The notes: generated by a model from the sequence alone, not told the origin. 64,000 nt of DNA from Ahaetulla prasina (GCF_028640845.1 NC_080541.1:142069464-142133463), one strand, 5' to 3'. Positions 1 to 12,775 are shown, counted from the stretch's first letter. A program made the numbers and translations.

Positions 1-50
1 GCGCATGAGTGACTGTGCATAAGGCATCCCGATCAAGGAAGGGGCGCAAC
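1..50 (-). mobile_element. L2 LINE fragment (internal, antisense)
   Basis: These bases closely match the antisense of the L2 reverse-transcriptase region near 48150-48200 (both contain gtgactgtgcataagg and ggggcgcaactg). The L2 homology stops abruptly where the T/G-rich tandem repeat begins. The element continues off the left edge. Confidence 0.6.
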
Positions 51-545
51 TGTTTTGTGGTTTTGTTTATTGTGGTTTTATTTGTTATGGCTTGGTTTTA
101 TTTTTTGTGGCTTGGTTTTGTGGTTTTGTTTATTGTGGTTTTATTTGTTGTGGCTTGGTTGTGTTTTTTTTTATTGTGGTTTTATTTGTCGTGGCTTGGT
201 TTTATTTGTTATGGCTTGGTTTGATGTGGTTTTGTTTACTGTGGTTTGCTTTGCTGTGGTCTTGGTTTGTTGTGGCTTGGTTTTATTTGTTGTGGCTTGG
301 TTTGTTGTGGTCTTATTTGTTGTGGTTTTATTTGTTGTTGCTTGGTTTTATTTGTTGTGGATTGGTTTGTTGTGATTTGCTGTGGTTTTGTTTGTTATGG
401 TTTTGTTTTGTTTTATTGTGTTTTGGTTTGTTGTGGATTGAATTGTTGTGGTTTAGTTTGCTGTAGTTTTTTATTTGGTATGATTTGCTTTGTTGTGGTT
501 TGATTGATTGCTGCAGTTCAGTTTGTTGTGGTGTGATTTGTTGTA
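51..545. repeat. T/G-rich minisatellite
   Basis: Degenerate tandem repeats of short units such as ttttatttgttgtggcttgg and ttttgtttattgtgg run for almost 500 bp. The strong strand bias (almost no C on the + strand) opens several long frames full of F, L, V, W and C, which are not genes. The array starts inside an L2 fragment, so it probably expanded from L2 sequence or from its insertion junction. Confidence 0.8.
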
Positions 546-1620
546 ATGTGGTTTGAAACCAACCAATCTGGTTGGTACAATGCAAAACAATCTGAACATT
601 GATTTGCATTGTAAGAAAGTATCAGAGGCCCGTATCCAATTTTTCCTATTTCTGGGAATGATTACAGTAATAATGGTCATAAGATCCTAAAACTGGGAGA
701 TGGTTTACAAGTACATCATGACTGTTCCGAATGTTTAACATGCATCTTTTTATGCCTACAAGTCATCATTCCTTATTGCAATCAACAAGCAACCACAAAC
801 CTACCCTAAAAGCATGAATGGACATAGTAGTTTGCTTAGGCTGGAGAAAGAATAATCTCTTCAGGTAATAACAGTGATAATGAAATGACTCCTGCCCCAA
901 AAAGCTGAAAACTGAGTAGCTTAAAGAAACTTCTCTTTGTTTGCTTAGAATAGCAGATAAGCTGGTGGAAGCAGTTTCTAATTTAGTTCCATTGAGAAAG
1001 TCCCATTCATATGGCTGTCACCTTTCTCTAAAATAACACTTAGTAATCGGTACAGGCTTTAGAAGGGTGCTGGATTGGTGACCTTGCTGACAAATGACAA
1101 TCCTTACAAGCTTTATTGCTAGCTCCTTCCTTTCGAGGATGTAATTGAAGCCAAGTGTTGCCAATGCAGATGTTCACCCTTATCCGTAAAGCTCAGTGTA
1201 CCCAAGTGGGTACTTTGCGGGAGGCTTTTTTTTAGCAGCTCTTGACAAAAATGTGCAAGGATGACAATTTTCCTTCCAATGGATTCTTCCCTTTGTCTTA
1301 GAATAAGGGCCAAAATAGCAGTCTTGAAAAACAAAGAGGTCAGAGCATTATCAGGAGAACTGCAGAGCTGGTGGCAAGAGGAAAAAATATCAATTACATT
1401 TGTCCATGTCAGGACCTTGTTTTCAGCAGAGAATAAAATGGTGCTTCAATCTGTTTTGCTTGGACATCCTGTCTGTTTTGGACTTTTCCATATGAGATAA
1501 GTAAGTACTGAAAGAAACTACAGTGGGGAGAAAGGCCGGCATGACATGTTCCTTGCAAAAGAAAATGGCTCCTCAAATATATCTCTACAAGTGCTGATGA
1601 AAATATGATATGAAAATATC
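546..1620. other. no gene seen
   Basis: Unique-looking AT-rich intergenic sequence. Short open frames on both strands have no recognisable domain, splice context or codon pattern. I see no repeat family here. Confidence 0.5.
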
Positions 1621-1628
1621 AAGTGGTT

Positions 1629-1822
1629 CAGTGGTGGGTTTCTACCAGTTTGCCCCAGTTCGGGCGAACCAGTAGCGGCAGTGGCAGAAGGCTCCACCCA
1701 CCCACCCTGACATCATCATGGACGCTCTGCGCATGTGCAGAAGGTTCTGCACATGCGCAGAAGCTCCCTGCACACGCTCACAGTTCCAAACCAGTAGCGA
1801 AGGTAAGTGAAACCCACTACTG
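1629..1822. mobile_element. hAT-type MITE
   Basis: The ends form terminal inverted repeats: cagtggtgggtttc at the left and gaaacccactactg at the right. They are flanked by similar 8-bp direct repeats (aagtggtt and aagtgtta, 6 of 8 equal). The size of 194 bp and absence of any transposase fit a non-autonomous hAT element. The same termini recur at 22974-23847 and at the left end of 51219-51620. Confidence 0.75.
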
Positions 1823-1830
1823 AAGTGTTA

Positions 1831-3250
1831 TACAGTGTTATACAGTGTTATACAGTGTCATCAGCATAAGTAAATAACTGAATAAAATTCAGTCCATTTA
1901 AAAAGATTGGACACCATTCATGAGGCGCTAAAGACAAGATACTATCTGAGGTTTAGATAGTTAGGCTAAAGTGTAGCCTCCTGTGTAGAATTTTGCTATC
2001 CAGATCAGTGTTTTTTCGTATACCAAGAACTTCCTCGGTGTTGTAAAATAAGCTCTTATCGAAAACGGTATTTATTTTCAGAAACTGCCTATGTACTTTG
2101 TCAAGAACTTTTTCTCCCAACTAATACTTTATTTTCAAGCTCTAACTGTCCTGCTATATTCAAACAGCAACCTTAGCAAAACATCATCCATCATCCTGTG
2201 AATTATAACCACCTCCTCACATTCTGCATAAATCAGGGGATTTTATAAAGCCATCTGGAAACCAAAACACGTTTACCTTGTGGAAAAAATGTATATGCAA
2301 TTTCTGCAATATCTCACAGTGCAATTCCTCACGTAAAAAAGAATATAGGTGCTGTCAAATTAGGGAGAAATGCAGAAAGTCACAAGGGCTGATTACTAAT
2401 CCATTCTTATTTAAAGCAACCCAATTCGGTGGGTTGCAGAACAGTCTGACTAAGTTTACATTTCCAGGACCAGGTGAATTGCATTCTTTTGTACTGAGGA
2501 ATTAGCTGAAGCTTTTGCTAAAGCCTCCTGTATTATCATAGAGAAATGGAAGCTACAATAACCTGCAGATCAGTTCTGTTTGACACTGAGAACTGAAAAG
2601 ATTCTACAGCAAGTCTTAAAGAGGCTGATTTATAGCTGTCCATGCAACATAGTTTTGACCAGAAGTGAGCATTGATAAGATCAACTTTTGCTAGGTTAAA
2701 TGCCTTTTATTCTTTGATTGCATAACTTCTTTAATGGACTGTGGAAATACTGTAGACATAATTTATAGTGGATCCAGAAAAGCATTTAGCAAATATCCCA
2801 TGATATCAGCAAACTAGTCTAATATAGGCAGAGGGCACGATATTAAGTGGAGAATAAGCTGGCTTTAAAATCATATTCAGAGAGTATTCCTTATCAGATA
2901 TGCAAAAGGATCAGTCCTGGGTCTTCTGGTTTTTCTACTTTTTGTTAATAAAGTGGATGAAAAGCTAAAAGTTATATTTCCTCTCATTTTCAGATAACAG
3001 AAAACTGGATAGGATAGCTTATACTCTAAAATATAGATCATTCAAAACTTTCTTGGTAATTAAAGAAATGAGCTGAAATAAAAGAAATAATACAGACAAA
3101 TGGAAAGTTCTTTACTTAGGAAAAAAACCAGTGATACAGGAAAGGAAAGTTATTCCTGGAATAGTAACTTGGAGAAAAGATCATGGAAAGCAACAGCAGT
3201 AGTAGTTTATATATACCAATGTATTGTGGTTCCATTTGCCTTAATGTGCT
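1831..3250. other. no gene seen
   Basis: AT-rich intergenic DNA with a short tttatacagtg tandem repeat near 1828-1858. No exon-like frame, RNA gene or confident repeat family was recognised. Confidence 0.45.
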
Positions 3251-3251
3251 T

Positions 3252-3517
3252 TAATTTAATCCGCCGCGAGCTGAAGAGCTATTTGTTTATTCGTGCAGGA
3301 CTGGCATAGGATTTTTAATAGTTTTAATATTTGATATAAATTTTATAAATTTTATGGGGTTTTTATGATTTTATGATGTTTTAATTCGGCCATATGTTTA
3401 ATAAGTTTTTTAATTCATTGTTTTATTTGTACACTATTGTCGTTTTATCTTGGCTGTAAACCGCCCTGAGTCCTTCGGGAGAAGGGCGGTATAAAAATCC
3501 AATAAATAAATAAAAAA
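3252..3517 (+). mobile_element. L2 LINE 3' end
   Basis: A short frame ends with RRELKSYLFIRAGLA and a stop, the C-terminus shared by the other L2 copies in this window. It is followed by the L2 3' UTR with its ccgccctgagtcc / gaagggcggt hairpin and an aataaataaa tail. The copy is heavily 5'-truncated. Confidence 0.85.
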
Positions 3518-3869
3518 AATTTAAATTCCTGCACTGAGCAGGATTTGGTCTTGATGAACTAAATGCCCCCTTTCAGTTCAATGTTTCTGTGCTGTTGTTA
3601 TGTGCTTGTTGGGGCACAGTTGCAATGCAATTTCAACAATCTGGTAGAGAAAAGGTTTCCAGATAGTTGAGCAGGTAGGAATAGTCATGCAAACTCAGAA
3701 AAATCATTCACCATCTTGGAAAAGGGAACACAAATTCTGGCGCTTTGAAAATATTTTCAATTGAGTCCAGGTGACAATTTTCCAGAGGATCATTTGTTCT
3801 TGCTAGAATTTTACGTTTTTGAAGATTCTCAAAGTTTAGTTAGGGTTCCCTTCCTTAATATTTCCGAAG

Positions 3870-4864
3870 TAATTGTGTTCTCTTTGCTGATGATGTCAAA
3901 CTATTTAACACCACAGACAATGCATCTATCATCCAAAAAGACCTTGATCATCTAACCACTTGGTCTAAAACTTGGCAACTCCAAATCTCAACCAGCAAAT
4001 GCTCAGTCTTACATATTGGAAAAAAGAACCCAAACACTAAGTACATACTTGATGGACATTACCTTACAGATGACCCCCACCCCGTTAAAGACCTTGGAGT
4101 TTTCATGTCAAATGATCTAAGTGCCAAAGCCCACTGTAACTACATAGCAAAAAAGGCTCTAAGAGTTGTAAACCTAATCTTGCGTAGCTTCTTTTCCAAA
4201 AACACTACACTACTAACCAGAGCATACAAAACATTTGCTAGACCAATTCTAGAATACAGCTTGCCTGTTTGGAACCCTCACCACATCTCTGACATCAATA
4301 CAATTGAGCGTGTCCAGAAATATTTTACAAGAAGAGTTCTCCATTCCTCTGAAAACAACAAAATACCTTATCCCACCAGACTTGAAATCCTAGGCTTAGA
4401 AAACTTGGAACTCCGTCGCCTTCGACAAGACCTAAGTTTAACTCATAGAATCATCTATTGTAATGTCCTTCCTGTTAAAGACTACTTCAGCTTTAACTGC
4501 AATAATACAAGAGCAACCAACAGATTTAAACTTAATGTTAACCGCTTTAATCTAGATTGCAGAAAATATGACTTCTGTAACAGAATCATCAGTGCTTGGA
4601 ATACTTTACCTGACTCTGTGGTCTCTTCCCATAATCCTAAAAGCTTTAACCAAAAACTTTCTACTATTGACCTCACCCCATTCCTAAGAGGACCATAAGG
4701 GGCATGCATAAGCGCACAAACGTGCCTACCGTTCCTGTCCTATTGTTTTTCTTTTCTTCTTCCTATATATATATAGATGCTTATACCTCCTAATATTTAC
4801 TCATATATATGTTTATATACTATAAAATCTTTTTATATGATGTTGTGACAAAATAAATAAATAA
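3870..4864 (+). mobile_element. 5'-truncated CR1/Rex1-type LINE with RT C-terminal part
   Basis: An open frame starts around the RT catalytic motif FADDVK (about 3880) and runs through the RT thumb and C-terminal region to the stop at 4696-4698 (ending LTPFLRGP). Typical motifs of the Jockey/CR1/Rex1 group are LGVFMSNDLS, ARPILEYSLPVWNP and IERVQKYFTRR. A short AT-rich 3' UTR ends gatgttgtgaca followed by aaataaata repeats. About 820 bp remain open, so the copy is fairly young. A second copy of this family lies inverted at 23072-23675. Family assignment within the CR1 group is uncertain. Confidence 0.75.
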
Positions 4865-4865
4865 A

Positions 4866-7834
4866 AGTAAAAGTAAATCATGAAGATGCTCAAAATACTG
4901 CAAATACTGCATTTGGGGGGGAATGTATTTTTGATTCAGGCCTCAATTTAGAATAGCCAGTCAGCTGCCTCCTATTCTTTGGGCCTGGCATATCTGGATC
5001 TGAATAAGAAAAGAAATATTTATCCAAAAATGATTTTACTTTTGAAAAATCAACCTGTATATTTTTCTTTTGCTCAAAAGAATAACTTGGCCTCAAATCA
5101 TGGCATTACCAATTCTTTGGAGGAATTTCCAAATGAAATTCCACATATCCTTCAGGAAAAAATATATGAATCTGCTATTTTGAAACTCTTCAAAATCATT
5201 TTGAATACACACACACCGCTCCTTAATTTATGTATACAAGCAGTTCTAACATCACATCTATTTGTTTCTTATCGCCAAAGAATACCTGCTTTTTGATAGA
5301 GGGTAATGCTGTCATGTCAAGCATTTTCCCTCAAATATATATATATCTGAATACCAGGGCGGTCATCTTTGATGTCCAGCCAACATCCCTCTTGAAAGGG
5401 AAACACACTGATAGCAGTTCATGTCACAATTCACTTGGCTTGTCTACAAGATTTGATTGTCCATATTTCTTATCAGGCTATTAGCACTCTTACTTAAGGG
5501 CTTATTTTTCCTTTGCATTGAAGTGCTAGCTATGCACGTAAAGGGAACCAATACGCTAAAAATACACAGTCACTCTTGAATAAATAAAAGTACCTGTAAT
5601 AAGAGTGGCGAACTCAAGGTTACAATCTACTAACAGAGAGTTTGACTTCTTAGGTTTGCAGTTCTATGCTAATAACAGAGCTGAACTTGGAATGTCAGCC
5701 CCTACAGATCCCAGGCCCTATAGAACAGAGTAACTCTAAGTACAGAGAAAAGTATAATTCAAAAACAGAGGACACAAAAAGCATCATACCAATCTCCCTA
5801 TCTACAATGTCAGATTGGATTGACATACATTTATTCTGGGATGAGACAGCTTGCCATTTTCTCAGGTTCCACTATATTTATCGACACTTTAAAATATTAT
5901 GGAATTAAACCATTTGTTAAAAACTCTGGTTTTATTTTATTTTATTTTTCAGTTAAAGAAATATTTCCTCTCTGATAATTTGATTAAGAAAAATTGCAGC
6001 ATCCAGTAAGATGAACAGAAGCCCATTTTGATATTTGACATACATTTGATTATGATTTAGGCCCCATGATTTGCAAGTTCATTTTCACTACTGATATTCA
6101 GGGCATATATGGAACTGTATTCTTACTGTTTGAAAAGCCTTAGCTTCTTTCCAAACAGCCACGTTAATTTTTATTGTAAACGTGAGACAAAACAAGATTG
6201 ATCTATTTAATTAGTAATTAAATCAAAAGCACTCTTCTTTTGTGGATGACACATTACTTAAATATTTTAGACAATATTAAGCATGTCTCTTATAATCTTA
6301 AGACTAATTCAACAAAATACTATTTTTATGTTTACTGAACTCCAAGCAATATATCAAATGGACTGGTTGTTATCTGAAAGTTTAAATAAGCCAGGGGACA
6401 CTTATTCATATGAAACAGGCTTGTCACATTATTGCCATATGTTGGTTTAATATCCCAAAGTTTGTTAATATAGTGTTACAAAATATTCAATGATTAAAAG
6501 ATATGAAAGTAATCCTGAATTAAATGTGAAAAACCTGGAAAATGAAGAATAATAGCTTTTTTGAATATGAGCAAAGGCAGAAAAAAATATTCTTCAATGT
6601 TGAAAACACAATTCAGTCTCAGATTTACAATCTTAGTTCATTCAGGTATGTTTGTTTTTTGTTTATGACCTTGCTGTCGACTGACATGAGAGAACGGATC
6701 AATATTATTCAATATAGCCAAGGTTTCATCATGTGCTTAAAAATTACGCTAAATGATTTCTTATAAGTGATCTTATATTCCTAGACAAAAAGAGATACAT
6801 AAATCTAATGAACAAAATAAAAAAGAACATTGCTTGCTTTTCATGGATATTGGCCTTGTTGAAACCAGCCCTTCAATGAATCTTTTCCTAAATTAATTAA
6901 TTCTTAACTTTACCTAAGTTGATCATTTTTCAGCCATATCAACTTCATGACTAGAGTCATTTCCTCCTTTTTTCTTCATTTTACTTTATTAAAGTAATGA
7001 TGAGCACAATTGCGTTTCAGCTCTATAATCGGTGCATTTTTGCACAAATCCAAACAAGATAATGTTTTTTTTAAAAAAAAACACAACACCTTCATCTATT
7101 AAGAAAATAAAGGACTGGATTACCAGCAGCCTCACAGGGTGGTGGGCATTCTATCTTGGACATTGTGAGGCTGCAACTATATTAAAGTTTTTTTTAAAAA
7201 AAAAAAAGCTAGAAACAAGGTTGTCTTTAAAAAGATTGGAACACAACAATGGAAAGGATGCAATTCATCTTGCTAATAGCAGCAGCTGAATTCTTGCTAA
7301 TGATAAGCAAAAAGCTGTGTCAGTTTCAGGCAAAACTGTTGGAAAGGAAGCACCTTTTAACTAAGTTATACGGTTTAGTATTAAAAATTCCATTTTAAAG
7401 ACCTCTCTTCCTTTTGCGCATCACCCTGCCTACTGACTTCACTTTCTTCAAATTGAGTTTTTCTATTAGCAGGTTTCCCATTTAGGAGTGATTGACACTT
7501 GCTTTCTAAAGCTATCATATCTGAGCTACAGAAAATCCCCTGTAGCGATTCAGGCATTCGGTTGCCTGCAGTTCTTCTTGTTCCAGTGAGCACCATTTTT
7601 ATTTCTCTCTGACAGCCCTCTTTAAATCTATGCTTGGGTCATCACTGACAAAATCTAACTCCTTTGACGTCTCTTTTTTAATGTCTTTGATTTTCCAAAT
7701 ATCAGCAATTTGTGTTTTGGATGATTTAATATCTAAGCTGCAAATTCTTTATCAATGCCTAAATCTGGTTTTATTTCATCCAGGTATTAAATGATTTATT
7801 CTTCTGATAATCTGAGGTGTTCTCAAAAGTTTTT
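4866..7834. other. long AT-rich stretch, no gene seen
   Basis: About 3 kb of AT-rich DNA. Short frames on both strands (for example near 4979-5296 and 5666-5908) lack recognisable domains and splice contexts. I found no confident repeat family. Confidence 0.4.
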
Positions 7835-7977
7835 AGGCCAACTATATAATAAGTTTTTTAATCTGTATTTTAATTGTATACTGTACCGTTTGTTTTACCC
7901 TGGCTGTACACCGCCCTGAGTCCTTCGGGAGAAGGGCGGTATAAAAATCGAATAAATAATAATAATAATAATAATAA
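7835..7977 (+). mobile_element. L2 LINE 3' UTR fragment
   Basis: It carries the L2 terminal hairpin ccgccctgagtcc...gaagggcggtataaaa followed by an expanded aataat simple repeat. There is no coding sequence. Confidence 0.8.
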
Positions 7978-7979
7978 TA

Positions 7980-8498
7980 CAGGGTAGTTCTCAACTTACA
8001 ACAGTTCATTTAGGGACCATTCAAAGTTATAATGGCACTGAAAAAAATGACATTTCTGTTTTCACGCTGCTTCAGCATCCCTACGGTCACGTGATCAAAA
8101 TTTGGCTGCTTGGCAACGACCGCAATTGAGCCCAAAATTTCTGTTGCTAAATGAGACAGTTAAGTGAGTTTTGCCCCATTTTATGACCTTTTTTGCCACA
8201 ATCGTTAAGTGAATCACTGAGGTTGTTAAGTTAGTAACACGGTTGTTAAGTGAATCTGGCTTACCCATTGATTTTATTTGTTAGAAGTTTACAAAGACGA
8301 TCACATGACCACATGACATGGCAACCATCATAAATATGAACCAGTTGCCAAGCATCTTAATTTTGATCATGTGACCATGGGGATGGTGCAATGGTTGTAA
8401 GTGAGAAAAATGGTCATGTCACTTTTTTTAGTGCCATCATAACTTTGAAGGATCAACACAAACTACTACACAAACTGTTGTAAGTCAAGAACTACCTG
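7980..8498. mobile_element. palindromic TA-flanked MITE (Tc1/mariner-like)
   Basis: The left end cagggtagttctcaacttac and the right end gtaagtcaagaactacctg are inverted repeats flanked by TA on both sides. The interior is itself partly palindromic (ttaagtgaat and ttatgacc type segments). No transposase is present. Related copies lie at 18225, 20578, 22577, 34108, 44940 and 58755. The TA duplication suggests a Tc1/mariner-mobilised family; I cannot name it. Confidence 0.7.
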
Positions 8499-8764
8499 TA
8501 GCTGAGCCAGGCTCTTGTTTTCTTTGGGAAGATGTATTGGGGTCAGGGGCTTTTAGCTTGAACACCCAAAATCTCCTATATCACATTTAAACATTCAATA
8601 TTTTTTTAAAAAAAAAAGAGGAATGGTTGAAATCCTAGGAACCCGAATGAAGAATTCCATTTTGAGAAAATTACTGCTCATACTACTATTTTGGGGAGTT
8701 GAGGGAAGAACAGACAGACCTGGGAGGATGAAATAATTGTTTCCCTCAATTCTAATTCCTAGTT

Positions 8765-8883
8765 TCTAAACTAATGATTTTTCCTTTAAAATAGCTTTTT
8801 ACTTGAAACAGGATTTACGTTGGCCGAGCTGTCTCAAAAACAGGATATAAAATCCAGGATTAAAGATAGCATTGTTAACAAAA
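8765..8883 (+). repeat. 119-bp direct repeat, copy 1
   Basis: Identical by eye to 9335-9453, with a 570-bp offset. The segment runs from tctaaactaatg to attgttaacaaaa. It brackets a hairpin-rich repeat fragment (8975-9150). Confidence 0.8.
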
Positions 8884-8974
8884 CCCCATAAAACCCATTG
8901 CCTAAAATTATAGACCAAACTAGCCAATCCATTGTCCCAAAGGTGCTTTTTTTTTCAAAAGGCAACTAGAGTTT

Positions 8975-9150
8975 GTTTTTCCTTGAAGGCATTTCACTTC
9001 TCATCCAAGAAGCTTCTTCAATAAATTGAAGAAGCTCCTTGGATGAGAAGCAAAACGTCTTCAAGAAAAAACAAAGTCCAGTTGCTTTTTGTAAAAGCAC
9101 CTTTGGGACAATCATGACCTGGGTGACTGAGAATCTCCATAAACATTTAG
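8975..9150. repeat. hairpin repeat, possible PLE terminal-repeat fragment
   Basis: It contains a near-perfect inverted repeat of about 27-bp arms (8997-9023 against 9026-9052, gaagcttctt / ggatgagaag). This is followed by gatgagaagcaaaacgtc, which resembles the GAUGA...GAAACGUC core of the hammerhead-like cores in the PLE repeats at 12-18 kb. A related sequence with the same aagcacctttgggac segment lies at 41538-41650. Assignment to a Penelope-like element is inference. Confidence 0.4.
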
Positions 9151-9334
9151 CCAATCCATTTTAGCTGTGTTATTATGCAACTCCAGCCACTAGTCTGTAT
9201 TTCTGGTCCTCTAGAAAGCTTCTTCAGCTACTATCTAAGAAAATCAGAGGTGCCTTGAAGAAGAAAATGGTAGAAGGCAAGTCCTGGAGAAAAGATGAGA
9301 CTCCTTGCAGCCAAGAGGCAATGGAAACAAAGAA

Positions 9335-9453
9335 TCTAAACTAATGATTTTTCCTTTAAAATAGCTTTTTACTTGAAACAGGATTTACGTTGGCCGAGCT
9401 GTCTCAAAAACAGGATATAAAATCCAGGATTAAAGATAGCATTGTTAACAAAA
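9335..9453 (+). repeat. 119-bp direct repeat, copy 2
   Basis: Second copy of the 8765-8883 segment, same orientation, no differences seen. It could be a remnant of a tandem duplication, or a long target-site duplication around the intervening repeat material. Confidence 0.8.
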
Positions 9454-9751
9454 TGCAGCCCCTTTTAAACATGGGATTTCCACAGCATGTAATTGGTGCC
9501 AATCATAACAATCATTGTTTCTGGCACTTATATTTTGGTAGATAATGTTTCATCTTCTTAAAAGTAAAAAAAGAGTGGGTAGCCAAAGTTCAGCTTATTT
9601 GCACCAGTCTTTTTAAAATTCAACTTCCATTGTAAGCAGTTGCAATGGGATCAGTCATTTTAGTAACTCACCAAAGCCTCATCTAGCCCACTTTTTCCTT
9701 GTACTCTGAACAAGAGGCCTCTAATAAACCTGCAAGTAGTACCTGCTACTT

Positions 9752-12180
9752 CTTATTTATTTATTTTATTTATTATTCATATTTGTATACCGCCCTATCT
9801 CCCGAAGGACTCAGGGCGGTTCACAGGCATATAAAACACTTATATACAAATTAAAATAAACATTAAAAAACTTATTCTAATGCCCAATTATTAAAAATAG
9901 AAATATAAATATTAAAACCAATTTAAAACCCCTATAAATTTAAAATCTAAGCCAGTCCTGCACAGATGAATAAATGTGTCTTGAGCTCGCGACGGAAGGT
10001 CCGGAGGTCCGGAAGTTGTGAGTCCTGGGGAGTTCGTTCCAGAGGGTGGGAGCCCCACAGAGAAGGCCCTTCCTGGGCGCCGCCAGACGACACTGCCTAG
10101 CTGACGGCACCCTGAGGAGTCCCTCTCTGTGAGGCCGCAGGTCGGTGAGAGGTATCCGGTAGTAGTAGGCGGTCCCGTAAGTAACCCGGCCCTATGCCAT
10201 GGAGCGCTTTGAAGGTGGTTACCAAAACCTTGAGCGCACCGGAAGGCCACAGGTAGCCAGTGCAGCCTGCGAGGATTGGTGTCATACGGGAGCCACGAGG
10301 GCTCCTCTATAACCCAGCAGCCGCATTCTGAACTAACTGCAGCCTCGGATGCCCTTCAAGGAGCCCCATGTAGAGAGCATTGCAGTAATCCAGGCGAGAC
10401 GTCACGAGGCGTGAGTGACCGTGCATAGGGCATCCCGGTCTAGAAAGGCGCAACTGGCGCACCAGGCGAACCTGGTAAAAGCTCTCCTGGAGACGGCCGT
10501 CAAATGATCTTCAAAAGACAGCCGTTCATCCAGGAGGACGCTTATGCGCACCTTCCATCGGGGCCAATGACTCGCCCCAACAGTCAGCCGAGGACTCAGC
10601 TGACTGTACCGGGATGCCGGCATCCACAGCCACTCTGTCTTGGAGGGATTGAGCTTGAGCCTGTTTCTCCCCATCCAGACCCGTGACGGCCTCCAAGCAC
10701 CGGGACAACACTTGATAACCGTTGGGGTGGCCCGGTGTGAAAAGTACAGCTGGGTGTCATCAGCGACAGCTGGTACCTCACACCAAGCCACTGATGATCT
10801 CACCCAGCGGCTTCATATAGATGTTGAACAGAAGGCGAGGATCGACCCCGCGGCACCCCACAAGTGAGGCGCCTGGGCCGACCTCTGCCCCTGTCAACAC
10901 CGTCTGCGACCGATCGGAGAGATAGGAGGAGAACCACCGATAAACGGTGCCTCCCACTCCCAATCCCCCAACCGCGCAGCAGGATACCATGGTTGATGGT
11001 ATCAAAGCCGCTGAGAGGTCTAACAGGACCAGGGCAGAGGAACATCCTCATCCCTGGCCCTCCAGAGATCATCCACCAACGCGACCAAACCCGTCTCCGT
11101 GCTGTAACCGGGCCGGAAACCGGACTGGAACGGGTCTAGATAGACAGTTCCATCCAGGTGCAGGGAAACTGATATGCCACCATACTCTCTACAACCTTCG
11201 CCGCGAAGCGAAGGTTGGAGACCGGACGATAATTACCTAAAACAGCCGGGTCCAGGGAAGGCTTCTTGAGGAGGGTCTCACCACCGCCTCTTTCAAGGCG
11301 GTCGGAAGACCCTCCACCAAGGAAGCGCTGTAATTGCCTGAGCCAGCCTCGTGTCACCTCCTGAGTGGCCAGCACCAGCCAGGAGGGCACGGGTCCAGTA
11401 AACACGTGGTGGCATTCAACCTCCCAACAACCTGTCCATGTCCTCGGAGCGACAGGGTCAAACTCATCCCATAAATGTCACCAAGACCACCCTCAGCCGT
11501 CTCACCGATCACCGCAATCTTGGTCCAGACCATCCCGAAGCTGAACGATTTTATCGTATAGATAACGTTAAACTCCTCAGCACGTCCCTGCACGGGTCAT
11601 CCGCTCCCTGGTGTAGGAGAGAGCGAGTCACCCAAACAGGGCGGCTGGGCGGTTATCTGCCGATGCAATGAGGAGGAGGCGAGCTACGCCTCGCTTCCTC
11701 AATGCCACTAGGTAAGTCCTAGTATAGGACTTCACTAGTGTCCGATCAGCTTCCGAACGGCTAGACCTCCAGGAACTCTCTAGGCGTCTTCTCCGGCGCT
11801 TCATCCCTCTCAGCTCCTCGGAGAACCAAGGAGCCGGTTGGGACCTGCGCCGGGTCAGAGGCCGCAAAGGCACGACACGGTCTAAGGCCCCCGCCGCGGC
11901 CCGTTCCCAGGCCGCAACAAGTTCCTCAGCCGAGCCGTGAGCCAGACCCTCAGGAAATGGCCCAAGCTCCGTCCGGAACCCCTCCGGGTCCATCAGGCGC
12001 CTGGGACAGAACCAACGTGTCGGCTCCGTCTCCCTGCGGTGGTGAATGGCGGTCAGAAAGTCCAGGCGAAGAAGAGAGTGATCTGACCATGACAAAGGTT
12101 CAGTGACTATTTCCTTTAAGTCCAGATCTCTCAACCACTGACCAGAGAGAAAAATCAGGTCCAGAGTGCCACCCCCAACT
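9752..12180 (-). mobile_element. L2 LINE, about 2.4 kb, decayed
   Basis: Reading right to left, frames at 12134-11628, 11405-11136, 11072-10800, 10803-10402 and 10250-9912 follow the L2 order. They give the end of the endonuclease (PLSWSDHSLL), the RT (LLKKPSLDPAVLGNYRPVSN, then DTINHGILL, then VADDTQLYFS) and the C-terminal region, followed by the 3' UTR hairpin at about 9790-9820. Many frameshifts and stops show that it is dead. It is GC-rich relative to its surroundings, like the 47463-50062 copy. Confidence 0.85.
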
Positions 12181-12309
12181 TCTCCTCAGCAAGTGATGTC
12201 ATTGGCACCATGATTGTGTGAACCGAGTAAGCCATGGTTTGCTTTAATATGACATGATGTATAAGCTACCAATAAAGGAGAATATTTGTAGCTCAGGGTT
12301 GACATGAGG

Positions 12310-12485
12310 AGTCCTTGGTGCTCTCTGAATTTGGTTATTTTCTTGCAGATGTTTCATTATTCAAACTAGGTAAGATAATCAGTGCTAGTCGGGATGTTAC
12401 TATATATATATATATAGTTTGGGTAATGAAACATCTGCAAGGAAACAACCAAACTCAGAGAGTACCAAGGATCTCTCATGAATAA
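12310..12485. repeat. inverted-repeat fragment with a degraded hammerhead-like core
   Basis: The two halves are inverted copies: gtccttggtgctctctga, then cttgcagatgtttcat, and later their complements atgaaacatctgcaag and agagtaccaagga. A short AT tract lies near the centre. On the - strand 12382-12348 reads CTGATTA, a stem-like stretch, then GAAACATC. One change in each box would give the hammerhead core CUGAUGA...GAAACGUC. It is probably a remnant of a second Penelope-like family. Confidence 0.5.
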
Positions 12486-12715
12486 GCCACCATTGGTCAG
12501 GTTCACACATCATGCTCGGTTTAATGGGTGACTTTGGGCCAGTCATACTTTTTAGCTTTATATATACCATAAGGTTGTTTTGGGTAAAAATAGGAGAAGG
12601 GGATGCCTAACATACTTTCTCTGAAAATCACATTTTTATATCATCTCATGACCAAGAATCACTGAAAATGTTCTCCTTTGTTCTTCCTATTAGAAGCAAA
12701 AACCTGTATTTTATT

Positions 12716-12752
<37 letters not shown>

Positions 12753-12775
12753 ATATATATATATATATATATATA
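12716..12775. repeat. (GT)n(AT)n microsatellite
   Basis: About 15 GT units are followed by about 13 AT units, immediately next to the PLE terminal repeat. AT tracts at PLE ends are also seen at 18090. Confidence 0.9.

Noticed and set aside
9..503. Overlapping + and - frames rich in F, L, V, W or N, Q, K
   Set aside because: They are frames through a low-complexity T/G minisatellite; no start context, domain or codon signal.
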